64,000 bases of DNA from Arthrobacter sp. SLBN-83 (GCF_006715285.1 NZ_VFMX01000001.1:1674001-1738000); one strand, 5' to 3'; positions 36,001-45,052 are shown, counted from the first letter of the stretch. A program made the numbers and translations. The notes: a model not told the origin generated them from the letters alone.

Positions 36001-36797
36001 GGCAGCAACTCACCCTCAGCGGTAACCGCGCGCTGCTGGCCCGCGCCAACCCGCTCAGCAAATTTGCGGCGGTCCTGCTCATCACGGCCGTCCTTGCCCT
36101 GTCCATCGACTGGGTTTCGGCATCCGTGGCACTGGTCTTTGAGCTTCTGCTGTTTCCCCTGGCCGGGCTCACTCTCTCCCTGTTGTGGCAGCGCGGCTGG
36201 CCGTTGATCCTCGCGGCCGCGATAGGCGGCTGGAGCACCTCCATCCTGGCCCCGGACAGTGGCAGGATCCTGCTCGACGCCGGCCTCTGGACCATGAGCG
36301 AAGGCTCCCTCCAGCTGGGGATCGGCTTTTTGCTGCGCGGCTTTGCCATCGCCCTTCCGGCGGTGCTTCTGATGAGCTGTACCGATCCCACGGACCTGGC
36401 CGATGCCCTGGGGCAGAAGGCACGCCTGCCGCACCGGTTCGTCCTGGGAACCCTCGCCGCGATGCGGCTGGTGGGGCTCATGGCCGAGGAGTGGCAGACG
36501 ATCGGCATGGCACGGCGTGCCCGGGGCGTTGGTTCACGCGGCAGCCTGGGCCAGCGGGTGAAGGCCACGCTGGGGCAAAGCTTCGGGCTCCTGGTGCAGG
36601 CCATCCGGCGCGCGTCGAGGCTTGCCGTGACCATGGAAGCGCGGGGCTTTGGCGGCGCCACGCGGACGTGGGCGCGGGAATCCACCTTCAGCCTGCTGGA
36701 TCTCGGAGTGGTGGCCGGCGGGGTGGTGGTGGCCGGGCTGGCCCTCTTTGCGGCTGTCACCGCCGGTACCTGGAACATGGTGTGGCTGGGGAGCTGA
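35997..36797 (+). CDS. ykoC: ECF transporter transmembrane coupling (T) component
   Basis: A 266-residue T component with about five to six helices. It has the starting LARANPLSKFAAVLLIT region and the cytoplasmic Ala-Arg coupling signatures ARRARG near residue 171 and MEARGFGG near 210, which contact the ATPase grooves. It completes the ykoEDC operon that imports a thiamine precursor when TPP is scarce. It starts within the ykoD stop (ATGA). Confidence 0.94.
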   Translation: MRQQLTLSGNRALLARANPLSKFAAVLLITAVLALSIDWVSASVALVFELLLFPLAGLTLSLLWQRGWPLILAAAIGGWSTSILAPDSGRILLDAGLWTMSEGSLQLGIGFLLRGFAIALPAVLLMSCTDPTDLADALGQKARLPHRFVLGTLAAMRLVGLMAEEWQTIGMARRARGVGSRGSLGQRVKATLGQSFGLLVQAIRRASRLAVTMEARGFGGATRTWARESTFSLLDLGVVAGGVVVAGLALFAAVTAGTWNMVWLGS

Positions 36798-36911
36798 GCC
36801 CACGCCCCCAGCGCTAGGTAGGCTTTCCTATCGCATCCAGTGGGTACACCCGTTCCGTAGCCCCCGTGCGAGCCGTTGAGTAGGGGCAAAGCAGGCCCGA
36901 TAGCTCATTTA

Positions 36912-36927
36912 TGATATATTCGCCGTA
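36912..36927 (+). promoter_or_regulatory. Extended -10 promoter for a leaderless message
   Basis: TGATATATT gives an extended TG-N-TATATT -10 ending at 36920, with six bases to the ATG at 36927. Transcription would start at or next to the start codon. There is no Shine-Dalgarno sequence, so the XRE-MurA message is probably leaderless. Confidence 0.7.
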
Positions 36928-38450
36928 TGACGCAGGAAACCGCTGAACACGTTGCCGCCATGCTGAGGGACGCCCGGAGCGAGAAGGGGTGGACCCAAGG
37001 CCAGTTGGCCGCCGAACTCGGCACCAGCCAGAGTGCCGTGGCCAGGATGGAGCAGGGCAAGCAGAACCTCAGCCTGAAAATGATCCAGCGGCTGGAAAAC
37101 ATCTTCGACCGCAGCATCGTCAACGTGGGCAAGCCGCAGATGACCCACCTCCGGGTGGAGGGCGGCCGCACGCTGTCCGGGGCCGTAGACGTGAACAGCA
37201 GCAAGAACGCCGGCGTCGCCCTGCTCTGCGCCAGCCTGATCAACCGCGGCACCACCGTGCTCCGCCGGCTGGCCCGCATCGAGGAAGTCAACCGCATTGT
37301 CGAGGTGCTGACCAGCATCGGCGTGGAATGCACCTGGCTCAATGACACGGACCTGCGCCTGCGTCGTCCCGCCGTCCTGGACCTGGAAGCGATGGACGTG
37401 GACGCGGCCCGCAGGACCCGCAGCGTCATCATGCTGCTCGGCCCCATGCTGGACGAGTCGCGGGAATACCGGCTGCCCTACGCCGGCGGCTGTGACCTGG
37501 GCACGCGCACGGTGGAGCCCCACATGCAGGCCCTGCGCGAGTTCGGCCTCTCGGTGGAAGCCACGGCCGGTTTCTACACCGTCCAGGCGCCCCCTGCCGA
37601 CACCCGCGACCGCTCCTTCGTCCTCACCGAGCGGGGCGACACCGTCACCGAGAATGCGATCATGGCGGCGGCGCACCGGCCGGGAACAACCGTGATCCGC
37701 AACGCCAGCCCCAACTACATGGTCCAGGACCTCTGCTTCTACCTGCAGATGCTCGGCGTCACCATCGAGGGCGTGGGCACCACCACCCTGAAGATCACCG
37801 GCCGGCCCGAAATCGACGCCGACATCGAGTACTTCCCCTCCGAGGATCCCATCGAGGCCATGAGCCTGATCACGGCCGGCATCGTCACCAACTCCGAAGT
37901 CACAGTCCGGCGCGTTCCCATCGAGTTCATGGAAATCGAGCTGGCCACCCTGGGTCAAATGGGGCAGAAGCTTGAGGTTTCGGGCGAATACATGGCCCGC
38001 AACGGCCGCACCCGCCTGGTGGACGTCACCACCAAACCCTCCGAGCTGCGTGCCCCAGAGGACAAGATCCACCCCATGCCCTTCCCCGGGCTGAACATCG
38101 ACAACCTGCCGTTCTTTGCCGTCATTGCGGCGAACGCCCACGGACAGACCATGATCCACGACTGGGTCTACGAAAACCGGGCAATCTACCTGACGGAGCT
38201 GAACCGGCTCGGCGCGCAGGTGCAGCTCCTGGACCCGCACCGGATCTACGTCAACGGGCCCACCAAGTGGCGGGCCGCCGAGGTGGGCTGCCCGCCCGCA
38301 CTCCGTCCGGCGGCCTGCCTGCTGCTGGCCATGCTTGCCGCCCGCGGTGTCTCCGAACTGCGGAACATCTACGTGATTGAACGCGGCTACGAGGACCTGG
38401 CGGAGCGATTGAACACCATCGGCGCCAAGGTGGAGTACTTCCAGGACTAG
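36927..38450 (+). CDS. XRE helix-turn-helix fused to MurA-like enolpyruvyl transferase
   Basis: A 507-residue fusion. Residues 8-65 form an XRE/Cro-type helix-turn-helix (WTQGQLAAELGTSQSAVARMEQG). Residues 73-507 form a UDP-GlcNAc 1-carboxyvinyltransferase-like double barrel. The MurA catalytic positions appear kept: Lys93-Asn94 in SSKNAG, Cys189 in GGCDLGTRTVEPH, and Asp392 in FPGLNIDN, aligned to the usual PTDMQ Asp although the flanking residues differ. It could be a second MurA with autoregulation, or a sensor of UDP-GlcNAc/PEP that uses a dead or slow enzyme fold. The substrate-lid flanks are divergent. It is a stand-alone gene with a leaderless-type promoter. Confidence 0.9.
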   Translation: MTQETAEHVAAMLRDARSEKGWTQGQLAAELGTSQSAVARMEQGKQNLSLKMIQRLENIFDRSIVNVGKPQMTHLRVEGGRTLSGAVDVNSSKNAGVALLCASLINRGTTVLRRLARIEEVNRIVEVLTSIGVECTWLNDTDLRLRRPAVLDLEAMDVDAARRTRSVIMLLGPMLDESREYRLPYAGGCDLGTRTVEPHMQALREFGLSVEATAGFYTVQAPPADTRDRSFVLTERGDTVTENAIMAAAHRPGTTVIRNASPNYMVQDLCFYLQMLGVTIEGVGTTTLKITGRPEIDADIEYFPSEDPIEAMSLITAGIVTNSEVTVRRVPIEFMEIELATLGQMGQKLEVSGEYMARNGRTRLVDVTTKPSELRAPEDKIHPMPFPGLNIDNLPFFAVIAANAHGQTMIHDWVYENRAIYLTELNRLGAQVQLLDPHRIYVNGPTKWRAAEVGCPPALRPAACLLLAMLAARGVSELRNIYVIERGYEDLAERLNTIGAKVEYFQD

Positions 38451-38518
38451 GCATTCACGGTTCGTCATGAACCGCGTGTGACAGTTCCAATGCCCCGGCG
38501 CTGCCGCAGAATGTTCGT

Positions 38519-39742
38519 ATGCGTACGTTCGGCGTAGAGGAAGAACTCCTGATCGTTGATCCGGAGTCCGGAGAACCGCTTGCGCTGGCTGACGCCCTCC
38601 TGGCCAGCCATCGCGTTGCGGCGGACGATCTCCCCCTGGACCCGGACACCCATCACGCCGGGACCCGCGGGGATCACGACGACGAGTTGGGCCTGAGTGC
38701 CGAGCTGAAGCTTGAGCAGATCGAGACGCAGACCCGGCCGTGCCTGGATTACGGCAGCCTCCTGGAACAGATCCGCGCCGGCCGTGCCCTTGCGGACCAG
38801 GCGGCCCGGAAGCACGGTGCCAGGGTGGCGGCCCTCGCCACCTCGCCGGTGGCGTCCCCGAGCCACACAACCCCGGACCCGCGCTACGCCAGGATGCTGG
38901 AACGCTTTGGCCTCACTGCCCAGGAGCAGCTGACCTGCGGCTTCCACGTGCACACCTACATCGAATCGCCGGACGAAGGCGTGGCCGTCCTGGACCGCAT
39001 CCGGGACAAGCTGGCCGTGCTGACGGCGCTGAGCGCCAATTCACCGTTCTGGAACGGCGTGCCCACCGGGTTCGAAAGCTACCGGACCCAGGCCTGGAAC
39101 CGATGGCCCACGGCTGGGCCGGCAGGCATCTACGGCACCTACCCTGCCTACCGAAGGGTGGTGACCCGGCTGCTGGATACCGGTGTGATGCTGGACGAGG
39201 GAATGCTCTACTTTGACGCACGGCTGTCCCGCAACCACCCCACGGTTGAGGTGCGGGTGGCGGACGTCTGCCTAAGGGCGGAGGACGCCGCCCTCATTGC
39301 CGTGCTGGTCCGGGCACTGGTGGAATCCGCCGGCAGGGAGTGGCGTGAGGACGTTGATCCTGCACCCGTTCCCACGGTCCTGCTGCGGATGGCTTCCTGG
39401 CAGGGCAGCAGCGAAGGGCTCAGCGGCGAGCTCCTGGACTTCGGCAACTTCCGCCCCGCCCCGGCCGCGGATGTGGCGCGTTCGCTGGTGGATTACCTGG
39501 CTCCAGTCCTGCAGGAACAGGGAGAGCTGGCTTTGGCCCGGCAGGGTGTGGAGGACATCATTGCCCGCGGAACAGGGGCCGCCGAACAGCGCCGTGTGCG
39601 CGAGAAAGCCCTGGTGGCGCAGCCCGATGACATGGGTTTCGGTGCGGTGGTCAAGCACGCTGCCAGGGTCACCATGCGCGATGCCCTTGACCTCTCGGAT
39701 GTCGAGGCCGTGCCCGAGCTGCTGCGGGTCCGCCAGTCCTGA
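38519..39742 (+). CDS. GCS2-type glutamate--cysteine ligase / carboxylate-amine ligase (YbdK family)
   Basis: A 407-residue ATP-dependent ligase of the GCS2 family. The opening [13 protein letters not shown] (catalytic Glu triplet), HVHTYI near residue 143, SANSPFWNG near 175 and the [17 protein letters not shown] block near 240 are all typical. YbdK-type enzymes have weak gamma-glutamylcysteine activity in vitro. Actinobacteria generally use mycothiol, so the true product is uncertain. The gene follows the XRE-MurA fusion by 68 bp. Upstream are the palindromic TTCGTATGCGTACG and no strong Shine-Dalgarno site. It converges on metZ. Confidence 0.9.
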   Translation: MRTFGVEEELLIVDPESGEPLALADALLASHRVAADDLPLDPDTHHAGTRGDHDDELGLSAELKLEQIETQTRPCLDYGSLLEQIRAGRALADQAARKHGARVAALATSPVASPSHTTPDPRYARMLERFGLTAQEQLTCGFHVHTYIESPDEGVAVLDRIRDKLAVLTALSANSPFWNGVPTGFESYRTQAWNRWPTAGPAGIYGTYPAYRRVVTRLLDTGVMLDEGMLYFDARLSRNHPTVEVRVADVCLRAEDAALIAVLVRALVESAGREWREDVDPAPVPTVLLRMASWQGSSEGLSGELLDFGNFRPAPAADVARSLVDYLAPVLQEQGELALARQGVEDIIARGTGAAEQRRVREKALVAQPDDMGFGAVVKHAARVTMRDALDLSDVEAVPELLRVRQS

Positions 39743-39787
39743 CCGGCAGCCCGTGGCTTGCCAGTCCGCGACCCGCAGCTTCCTTTT

Positions 39788-39866
39788 CGACGCGCTGGTT
39801 CCCTTTCGCGGCCCGCATTTAAGCCGCGCCCGGGAATCTGCGCCGCGAAAACGGGAAAGCGCGTCG
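39788..39866. terminator. Long imperfect hairpin between convergent genes
   Basis: Two 25-nt arms, 39788-39812 and 39842-39866, pair through CGACGCGC/GCGCGTCG, TTCCC/GGGAA and TTCGCGGC/GCCGCGAA with small bulges. The hairpin lies between the stops of the GCS2 ligase and metZ genes and probably terminates both. Confidence 0.7.
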
Positions 39867-39871
39867 ACAAC

Positions 39872-41080
39872 CTAGATCTGCTTCAGGGCCTGCTCCAGGT
39901 CGCGGATGAGGTCGTCCGGGTCCTCAAGGCCCACGGAGAGGCGGACCACGCCATCGCTAAGCCCAATGGCCGCCCGTCCTTCCGGCCCCATGGCGCGGTG
40001 GGTGGTGGTGGCGGGATGGGTGATCAGGGACTTGGAATCGCCCAGGTTGTTGGAGATGTCGATGATCCGCAGCCCGTCCAGCAGCGCGAAGGCAGCCTCC
40101 TTGCCGGAGCGCCCACCCGAAGGAGCAAGCTCCAAGGTAAGGACCGTCCCGCCGGCGCTCATCTGCTTCGCCGCCAGCCCATACTGCGGGTGCGACTTCA
40201 GCAGCGGATACTTCACCCAGCTCACGGCCGGCTGCTCCTCCAGCCACTCGGCAAGCCGGAGGGCCGTGGCGGAGGAGTGGTTGACGCGCAGGCCCATGGT
40301 TTCCAGGCCCTTGGTCAGCACCCAGGCGTTGAACGGGGAAAGTGCGGGGCCGGTGTGGCGCATCAGCTGCTTCACGGGGCCCTCGATGAACTCCTTGGTG
40401 CCCAGGATGGCACCGCCCATCACCCGGCCCTGGCCGTCGATGTGCTTGGTGCCCGAGTAGACGATGACGTCCGCCCCAAGATCACCGCAGCGCTGCAGCA
40501 GGGGAGTGGCAAAGACATTGTCTGCCACTACGGTGGCCCCGGCGGCGTGCGCCAGTTCGCTGACCGCGGCGATGTCCACGATTTCCTGCATGGGGTTGGA
40601 CGGGGATTCGAAGAAGACGGCCGTGGTGGGCTTGGAGAGCGCTTCGCGCCACTGGTCCAGGTCCGGGCCGTCCACGAACACCGTCTCCACACCCCACCGG
40701 GGCAGGATCTCGTTCAGGACCACGAAGCAGGAACCGAACAGCGAGCGTGCGGCCACCACCCGGTCGCCCGCTGCCAGCAGGGCACCCAGGGCCGTGAACA
40801 CCGCGGACATGCCAGAGGCCGTCGCGAAGCATGCTTCGGTGCCTTCCAGCAGCCGGAGCCGTTCCTGGAAGGTGGCCACGGACGGGTTGCCGTAGCGGGA
40901 GTAGACAAAGCGCTCGTCTTCGCCGGTAAATGCACGTTCGGCGGCCGCCGCGGATTCGTAGACGAAGCCGGAGTTGAGGAAGATGGCCTCCGACGTTTCC
41001 TGGAAGTTGCTGCGGTCCAGCCCGCCGCGGACGGCCTGCGTATCAGGGTTCCAGCCGGGGGCGTCTTGGTTGAAGCTCAC
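39872..41080 (-). CDS. metZ: O-succinylhomoserine (or O-acetylhomoserine) sulfhydrylase
   Basis: A 402-residue PLP enzyme of the Cys/Met metabolism family that makes homocysteine from activated homoserine and sulfide. The PLP lysine is Lys212 in VYSGTKHIDGQGR; the FESPSNP loop and the Tyr/Arg pair in VYSRYGNPS fit the family. The opening and the C-terminal ITHPATTTHRAMG are closest to MetZ. The GTG start directly abuts the TAA of the rhodanese gene. A SAM-IV-like riboswitch heads the operon, so expression should fall when S-adenosylmethionine is high. Confidence 0.94.
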   Translation of the reverse strand: MSFNQDAPGWNPDTQAVRGGLDRSNFQETSEAIFLNSGFVYESAAAAERAFTGEDERFVYSRYGNPSVATFQERLRLLEGTEACFATASGMSAVFTALGALLAAGDRVVAARSLFGSCFVVLNEILPRWGVETVFVDGPDLDQWREALSKPTTAVFFESPSNPMQEIVDIAAVSELAHAAGATVVADNVFATPLLQRCGDLGADVIVYSGTKHIDGQGRVMGGAILGTKEFIEGPVKQLMRHTGPALSPFNAWVLTKGLETMGLRVNHSSATALRLAEWLEEQPAVSWVKYPLLKSHPQYGLAAKQMSAGGTVLTLELAPSGGRSGKEAAFALLDGLRIIDISNNLGDSKSLITHPATTTHRAMGPEGRAAIGLSDGVVRLSVGLEDPDDLIRDLEQALKQI

Positions 41081-41491
41081 TTAGTTCTTTCCGAGGTTGG
41101 TGGGCAGGCCGCGGTTCTTCCAGCCATTGACGGTCCGCTCGCCGAAGCGGTCGGGATCGCCCTCGAAGCCCTCAAGGACGCTGTAGGCGGTAAAACCTGC
41201 CTGGGTGGCGGCGGTGGCCGCAGCGATGGAGCGCTTGCCGGAGCGGCACAGGAACACCAGTTCCGTGTGCGGGTCCTCCGGTGCCTGGTCCGTCAGGTCC
41301 TTGATGAAGTCCGGGTTGGGGATACCGCCGGGGAAGGTCCACTGGATGAACAGGGGGTCGTTGTCCGTGGCCTTGGTGTCAGGGATGCCGATGTGGGCCC
41401 ATTCGCCCTCGGTGCGGACATCCACCAGGACGGCACCCTGCTCCAGCTTGGTCCAGGCTTCCTGCGGCGTCAGGTCTCCGGCGTAGCTCAT
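41081..41491 (-). CDS. Rhodanese-like sulfurtransferase domain protein
   Basis: A 136-residue single rhodanese domain. The active-site loop is Cys82-RSGKRS, and the substrate-side VDVRTEGEW is near residue 24. It probably carries persulfide sulfur. Its position directly before metZ, with a zero-base gap, suggests it feeds or protects reduced sulfur for homocysteine synthesis (inference from context). It overlaps the upstream DUF1737 gene by four bases (ATGA). Confidence 0.92.
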   Translation of the reverse strand: MSYAGDLTPQEAWTKLEQGAVLVDVRTEGEWAHIGIPDTKATDNDPLFIQWTFPGGIPNPDFIKDLTDQAPEDPHTELVFLCRSGKRSIAAATAATQAGFTAYSVLEGFEGDPDRFGERTVNGWKNRGLPTNLGKN

Positions 41492-41751
41492 GCGTGGCCC
41501 TCGCCGTCGAACTCGCCCTCAAGCTCGTCCACGGCAGTGGCCACGGCGGCATCCGCCGAGGCGATGGCGGCCGGAAGGACGATGGCCTGCGCCACGATGA
41601 CGGTGGTGCCGTTGAAGGTGGCTGCGGGACTGCCGTGCAGCACGTACCCGTCGGCGAGTGCAGCGGAGATCCGCTCGCAGAATTCACGGTTGTCCGCGCC
41701 GGTAATCAGGCGGTAGGACAGTCTCTCATCAGGGGCGGGTGCGTCGGACAC
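41488..41751 (-). CDS. DUF1737 domain protein, first gene of the metZ operon
   Basis: An 87-residue protein. The core LSYRLITGADNREFCERISAALADGYVLHGSPAATFNG is a DUF1737 domain, followed by a short Ala-rich helix and an acidic end. The function of the domain is not known. The GTG start has AAGGAG about 8 nt upstream. It is the first gene after the SAM-IV-like riboswitch and is coupled by ATGA to the rhodanese gene, so it is likely relevant to sulfur assimilation. Confidence 0.85.
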   Translation of the reverse strand: MSDAPAPDERLSYRLITGADNREFCERISAALADGYVLHGSPAATFNGTTVIVAQAIVLPAAIASADAAVATAVDELEGEFDGEGHA

Positions 41752-41797
41752 GACGGATCTCCTTCTCTCACGCTTGCAGCTCGAATGGGTCGATATG

Positions 41798-41884
41798 CCG
41801 AGTATTCACCTGAGGCACCCCGCCGCGAAAGGGAGGGTTGCCGACCGGCCAGTCAGGGCTTGGCGCCGGTACTCATTACTCCCC
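41798..41884 (-). ncRNA. SAM-IV-like riboswitch
   Basis: On the minus strand the conserved order is visible: GAGTA, ATGAGTACCGGCG, CAAGCCC, then GGCCGGTCGGCAACCCTCC, the GCGGCGGGGTGCC block and GGTGAATACTC. The GAGTA (41877-41881) and TACTC (41800-41804) ends pair as P1. This layout is that of the SAM-IV / SAM-I-IV group found in actinobacteria. It lies about 50 nt before the DUF1737-rhodanese-metZ operon. Confidence 0.85.
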
Positions 41885-42045
41885 AAAAACGTAACACCTC
41901 TCCTCCCAAGCCGCACGGCCGCCGTCGTCACGTTCCGTAATTCGCCGGGCGCCCAGGCGACACGCGAAGGCCGCCCGCCCGATAAAGTCTTACCGGGGGC
42001 GCAGCCCCGTCTCCACAGCAATGAGTACCGGGGGGTCCTTGCAAC

Positions 42046-44508
42046 ATGCGGGCAGTCACATCGCACCACCACGCCAAGTGGCGGAACCGTACGCGTTCCG
42101 CCGTCGCCTATCTGGCAACCATCGTTATCGCCTTCCTGGCCGTGCTGGCGCCGGCAGGTCCGGCGCAGGCGGCCCCGGCGGAACCGGACAAGGGCAAGCC
42201 GTGGCTGGGTGCTGTGCTTGAGTGGGGCGAGGACACCGCCGCAGGCTTCAGCGACCGGCTGGGCGCCAGCCCCGCCGTCTTCGGCCACGACATCACCTTT
42301 CCTTTCCGCGATTCGGAACGGAACGACATCGACGGCTTCCTGCAGCAGGCCGCAGCCAAAGGTGCACATGCCCTGCTCACGGTGAAGCCGTCGGTGCCGC
42401 TGGACCAGCTCGGCACCAGCGAGGCCGAAGCCTTCGCCCAGCAGGTGCAGGTCCTCACCTCCGGGTTCAAGGGGCAGTTGCTGGTCCGGTTCGCTCCTGA
42501 CATGAACACCAGCTGGGTGGGCTGGGGCCAGCAGCCCGCCGCCTACCGGCAGGCTTTCCAGGCGGTGTCCAAGGCATTCAAGAAGGACGACGGCGGCCGG
42601 GTCGCCATGGTGTGGGCACCTTACCTGGGCAAGGACTACCCCTTTGACCGGAACCGGAATGCGCCGCAGCCGGGAAGCGAGGGGTTCGCCTTGCTGGACA
42701 CGAACGGGGACGGGACCTGGAACGGAAGTGACAGCGCCTACGCACCGTACTACCCCGGCGACGACGCCGTGGACTGGGTGGGTCTGTCCGCCTACCATGA
42801 CGACACGGCCGGCGGGGCCGCCGTCAACACTGTGCCCCGCGCCGGCGAGCTCCAGGAGATGCTGACGGCGTCCGGTGGCGAAAACTTCTATGGCACCTAC
42901 GCCGAGGGGCACCGGAAGCCCTTCCTCCTGCAGACCTCGGCGTTTTACAGCCCGTCAACCGGCGGGGCGCCCGAAGTCGACATCAAAACCGGCTGGTGGG
43001 ACCAGGTGGTGGCAACTGCCACCTCCCCGGAGTTCGCACGCACGGCCGCCGTCGTGTGGGATGAGCGCACCAGTACCAGGGACACCGGTGTGGCGAGCAT
43101 CAGCTGGCTGCTCACTGGAAGCCCGGAGATTGCCAAAGCGGCGGCGGACCGGCTGAAGGCCTCGCCGATGGTGACCGGCCCTGTCACCGATGCGGCACCC
43201 ACCACCTATGTCCGCGCCAACACCCTCTCCGGGCCTGCTGCCTGGACTGTTGCCGCCGCCATGGCCATCCTCCTGGTGGCCCTGTGGCAGGTTCCGCGCA
43301 GGATCACCGCAGCCACGGCCTGGAGCTACCAGGACCCTTCCACCAGGGACTCGCGCGTTGACCTGTTGCGCGGGATGGCCATCGTCTTTGTGGTGGTCAA
43401 CCACCTGGGTATGGCCTCGCTGTTCCAGCTGCTCACGCAGGAGGCCGTGGGCTTTGTGTCAGGCGCAGAGCTGTTCGTCCTGTTCTCCGGCCTGGTGGTG
43501 GGCATGGTGTACGGGCCCAAAGCCAAGGAGGACTTCGGGCGGGTTGTGGACCTCACGTCACGCCGCGCAGGCAAGCTCTACCTGACGGCGCTCGCCGTGC
43601 TGATCGGCGTCTTCCTGCTGTCCCTGCTCCCGTTCTTCCACACCGAGGCGCTGACCACGTTCGTGGACCAGGGGACCGGGGGTGCCGGGCACAATGGTGC
43701 CGGCCGGACCTACGACCTCTATGCGGGCATGTCCTCGCTGTTCCAGTTCCCCGTGCCGCCCCAGGTGCTGCCGGCCATCATCCTGCTGCAGTTCGGGCCG
43801 TGGCAGTTCAACGTCATGGGCCTCTACGTGGTGCTTTTGCTCGTCAGCCCGCTCATCCTGGCGGCGCTGAACCGTGGAAAGGCGGTCTGGGTGTTGGCGG
43901 TGACCCTGGCCGTATACGCGGTGGGTACAGTGACCAGGTTCCGCGTCCTGCCGTCGCAGTTCGAGGATTCCTTCCCCTTGCTGGTGTGGCAGGTGCTGTT
44001 TGTGCTGGGGTTGGTTGCCGGCTACTACCGCCGTGCCATCGTTGCCTGGCTGTCCAGGCACACCTGGGTGGTGATTGCCTGCACCGCGGCGGCGTTCGCG
44101 CTGGCCTTCCTGTCCTGGGGGAATCCCTACCTGGCCAACAACTACGACGTCCGCCTGGCGCTCATGCCGGACGCGGCATACCGCAGCATGTACGACGCAC
44201 TCTTTGGCCGCACATACCTGGCTCCCGGCCGCCTGCTCAATGTCATGGTTTTGGTGGTGGCGGCCTACGCATTCCTCAGCGCCTACTGGAAGCCGGTGCA
44301 GCGGGCCCTTGGCTGGTTCCTGATCCCGCTGGGCCGGGCCACGCTGTACGTGTTCATCATGCATGTGCTGCTGATCGCCGTCGTAGCCAATATTCCGGCG
44401 CTGCAGCAGCAAAGCATCTTCCTCAACACCGCGGCCTACGCCGTGGTCCTGGCGCTGCTGTGGGTGATGGTGCGCACCAGGTTCCTCTTCCGGATCATTC
44501 CCACCTAG
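42046..44508 (+). CDS. Secreted GH26-like pseudo-glycosidase fused to OpgC-type membrane domain
   Basis: An 820-residue fusion. Residues 1-43 form a signal or anchor ending in an AQA site. Residues 50-350 resemble a GH26 mannanase barrel, for example YYPGDDAVDWVGLSAY near 235. The usual acid/base motif H-E-M-N is P151-D152-M153-N154, and the nucleophile strand reads KPFLLQTSAF without Glu, so glycosidase activity is doubtful. A helix near 395-415 follows. Residues 430-820 are an OpgC domain (RDSRVDLLRGMAIVFVVVNHLG) with about ten helices. OpgC proteins transfer succinyl groups to periplasmic glucans. I infer a cell-surface glycan modifier in which the outer domain binds sugar. Confidence 0.82.
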   Translation: MRAVTSHHHAKWRNRTRSAVAYLATIVIAFLAVLAPAGPAQAAPAEPDKGKPWLGAVLEWGEDTAAGFSDRLGASPAVFGHDITFPFRDSERNDIDGFLQQAAAKGAHALLTVKPSVPLDQLGTSEAEAFAQQVQVLTSGFKGQLLVRFAPDMNTSWVGWGQQPAAYRQAFQAVSKAFKKDDGGRVAMVWAPYLGKDYPFDRNRNAPQPGSEGFALLDTNGDGTWNGSDSAYAPYYPGDDAVDWVGLSAYHDDTAGGAAVNTVPRAGELQEMLTASGGENFYGTYAEGHRKPFLLQTSAFYSPSTGGAPEVDIKTGWWDQVVATATSPEFARTAAVVWDERTSTRDTGVASISWLLTGSPEIAKAAADRLKASPMVTGPVTDAAPTTYVRANTLSGPAAWTVAAAMAILLVALWQVPRRITAATAWSYQDPSTRDSRVDLLRGMAIVFVVVNHLGMASLFQLLTQEAVGFVSGAELFVLFSGLVVGMVYGPKAKEDFGRVVDLTSRRAGKLYLTALAVLIGVFLLSLLPFFHTEALTTFVDQGTGGAGHNGAGRTYDLYAGMSSLFQFPVPPQVLPAIILLQFGPWQFNVMGLYVVLLLVSPLILAALNRGKAVWVLAVTLAVYAVGTVTRFRVLPSQFEDSFPLLVWQVLFVLGLVAGYYRRAIVAWLSRHTWVVIACTAAAFALAFLSWGNPYLANNYDVRLALMPDAAYRSMYDALFGRTYLAPGRLLNVMVLVVAAYAFLSAYWKPVQRALGWFLIPLGRATLYVFIMHVLLIAVVANIPALQQQSIFLNTAAYAVVLALLWVMVRTRFLFRIIPT

Positions 44509-44569
44509 TCCGGACAGGGCCTGCGGGTGCAACCGCTGAGTTTCCCGTGATGGCCCAGGGCATGAAAAA

Positions 44570-44595
44570 TGCCGTGGCACCGAAGTGCCACAGCA
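44570..44595 (+). terminator. Hairpin with CGAA tetraloop after the OpgC fusion
   Basis: GTGGCAC (44574-44580) pairs with GTGCCAC (44585-44591) around CGAA. Three more pairs (TGC with GCA) continue after one mismatch. An A run precedes it and TGTCTTTGTT follows. It lies between convergent genes. Confidence 0.75.
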
Positions 44596-44648
44596 TGTCT
44601 TTGTTCATGAGCAGGCGGGTTGCCCGTGCCCGGATGGACCCAAGGACG

Positions 44649-44903
44649 TTAGACAAGCCCCGGATAGCTGGCGAGGATATAGTCTGCGGCGGCTGGGCCC
44701 TTCATGCGGAGTCCGTTGTGCCCGGGGTTGATCCTGTGTTTCATGGCTGACCAAAAAGTGGATTCGCTTCCGAGCGGCTGCTGATTGATCACGCACCAGC
44801 TGGTGTACAGCCCGTAAAGGCGGTCGCGGTTCAGGCTGGAATCGGATACATGGTCGGAATAGGTTGCTTCGTGGAGGAACAGATCGAACTGCGAGTTAGC
44901 CAT
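44649..44903 (-). CDS. Small hypothetical protein with primase-tail-like winged-helix look
   Basis: An 84-residue protein with AAGGGAG upstream of its ATG. The segment RLYGLYTSWCVINQQPLGSESTFWSAMKHRINPGHNGLRMKG resembles, in pattern only, the C-terminal winged helix of P4/D5-type primases (W-C-x-n-Q-P-L-x-S-F-x-A-L-K). No helicase or primase domain is attached, and nothing around it is phage-like. DNA binding is therefore only a suggestion. Its spacer toward the TetR gene contains the TetR-type operator at 45038-45052 and a TATATAGT element. Confidence 0.7.
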   Translation of the reverse strand: MANSQFDLFLHEATYSDHVSDSSLNRDRLYGLYTSWCVINQQPLGSESTFWSAMKHRINPGHNGLRMKGPAAADYILASYPGLV

Positions 44904-45037
44904 GACGGCTCCCTTCGCTAAGTGCTCGGCGCTGCCGTGTGGCTACAACAGCAAACCACGATCCCCTGCACGGGGCGATCGGGGTTATATAGTGCATCCC
45001 CAGCTAAGGCTGAGGGGTGACAGCGCTCTCACCGCTT

Positions 45038-45052
45038 GTCTACACTGTAGAC
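45038..45052. promoter_or_regulatory. TetR-type operator
   Basis: GTCTACA-C-TGTAGAC is a 15-bp inverted repeat, perfect except for its central base, and a further GTAGAC half-site lies at 45060-45065. It is 75 bp before the TetR gene, as expected for autorepression. Confidence 0.75.
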
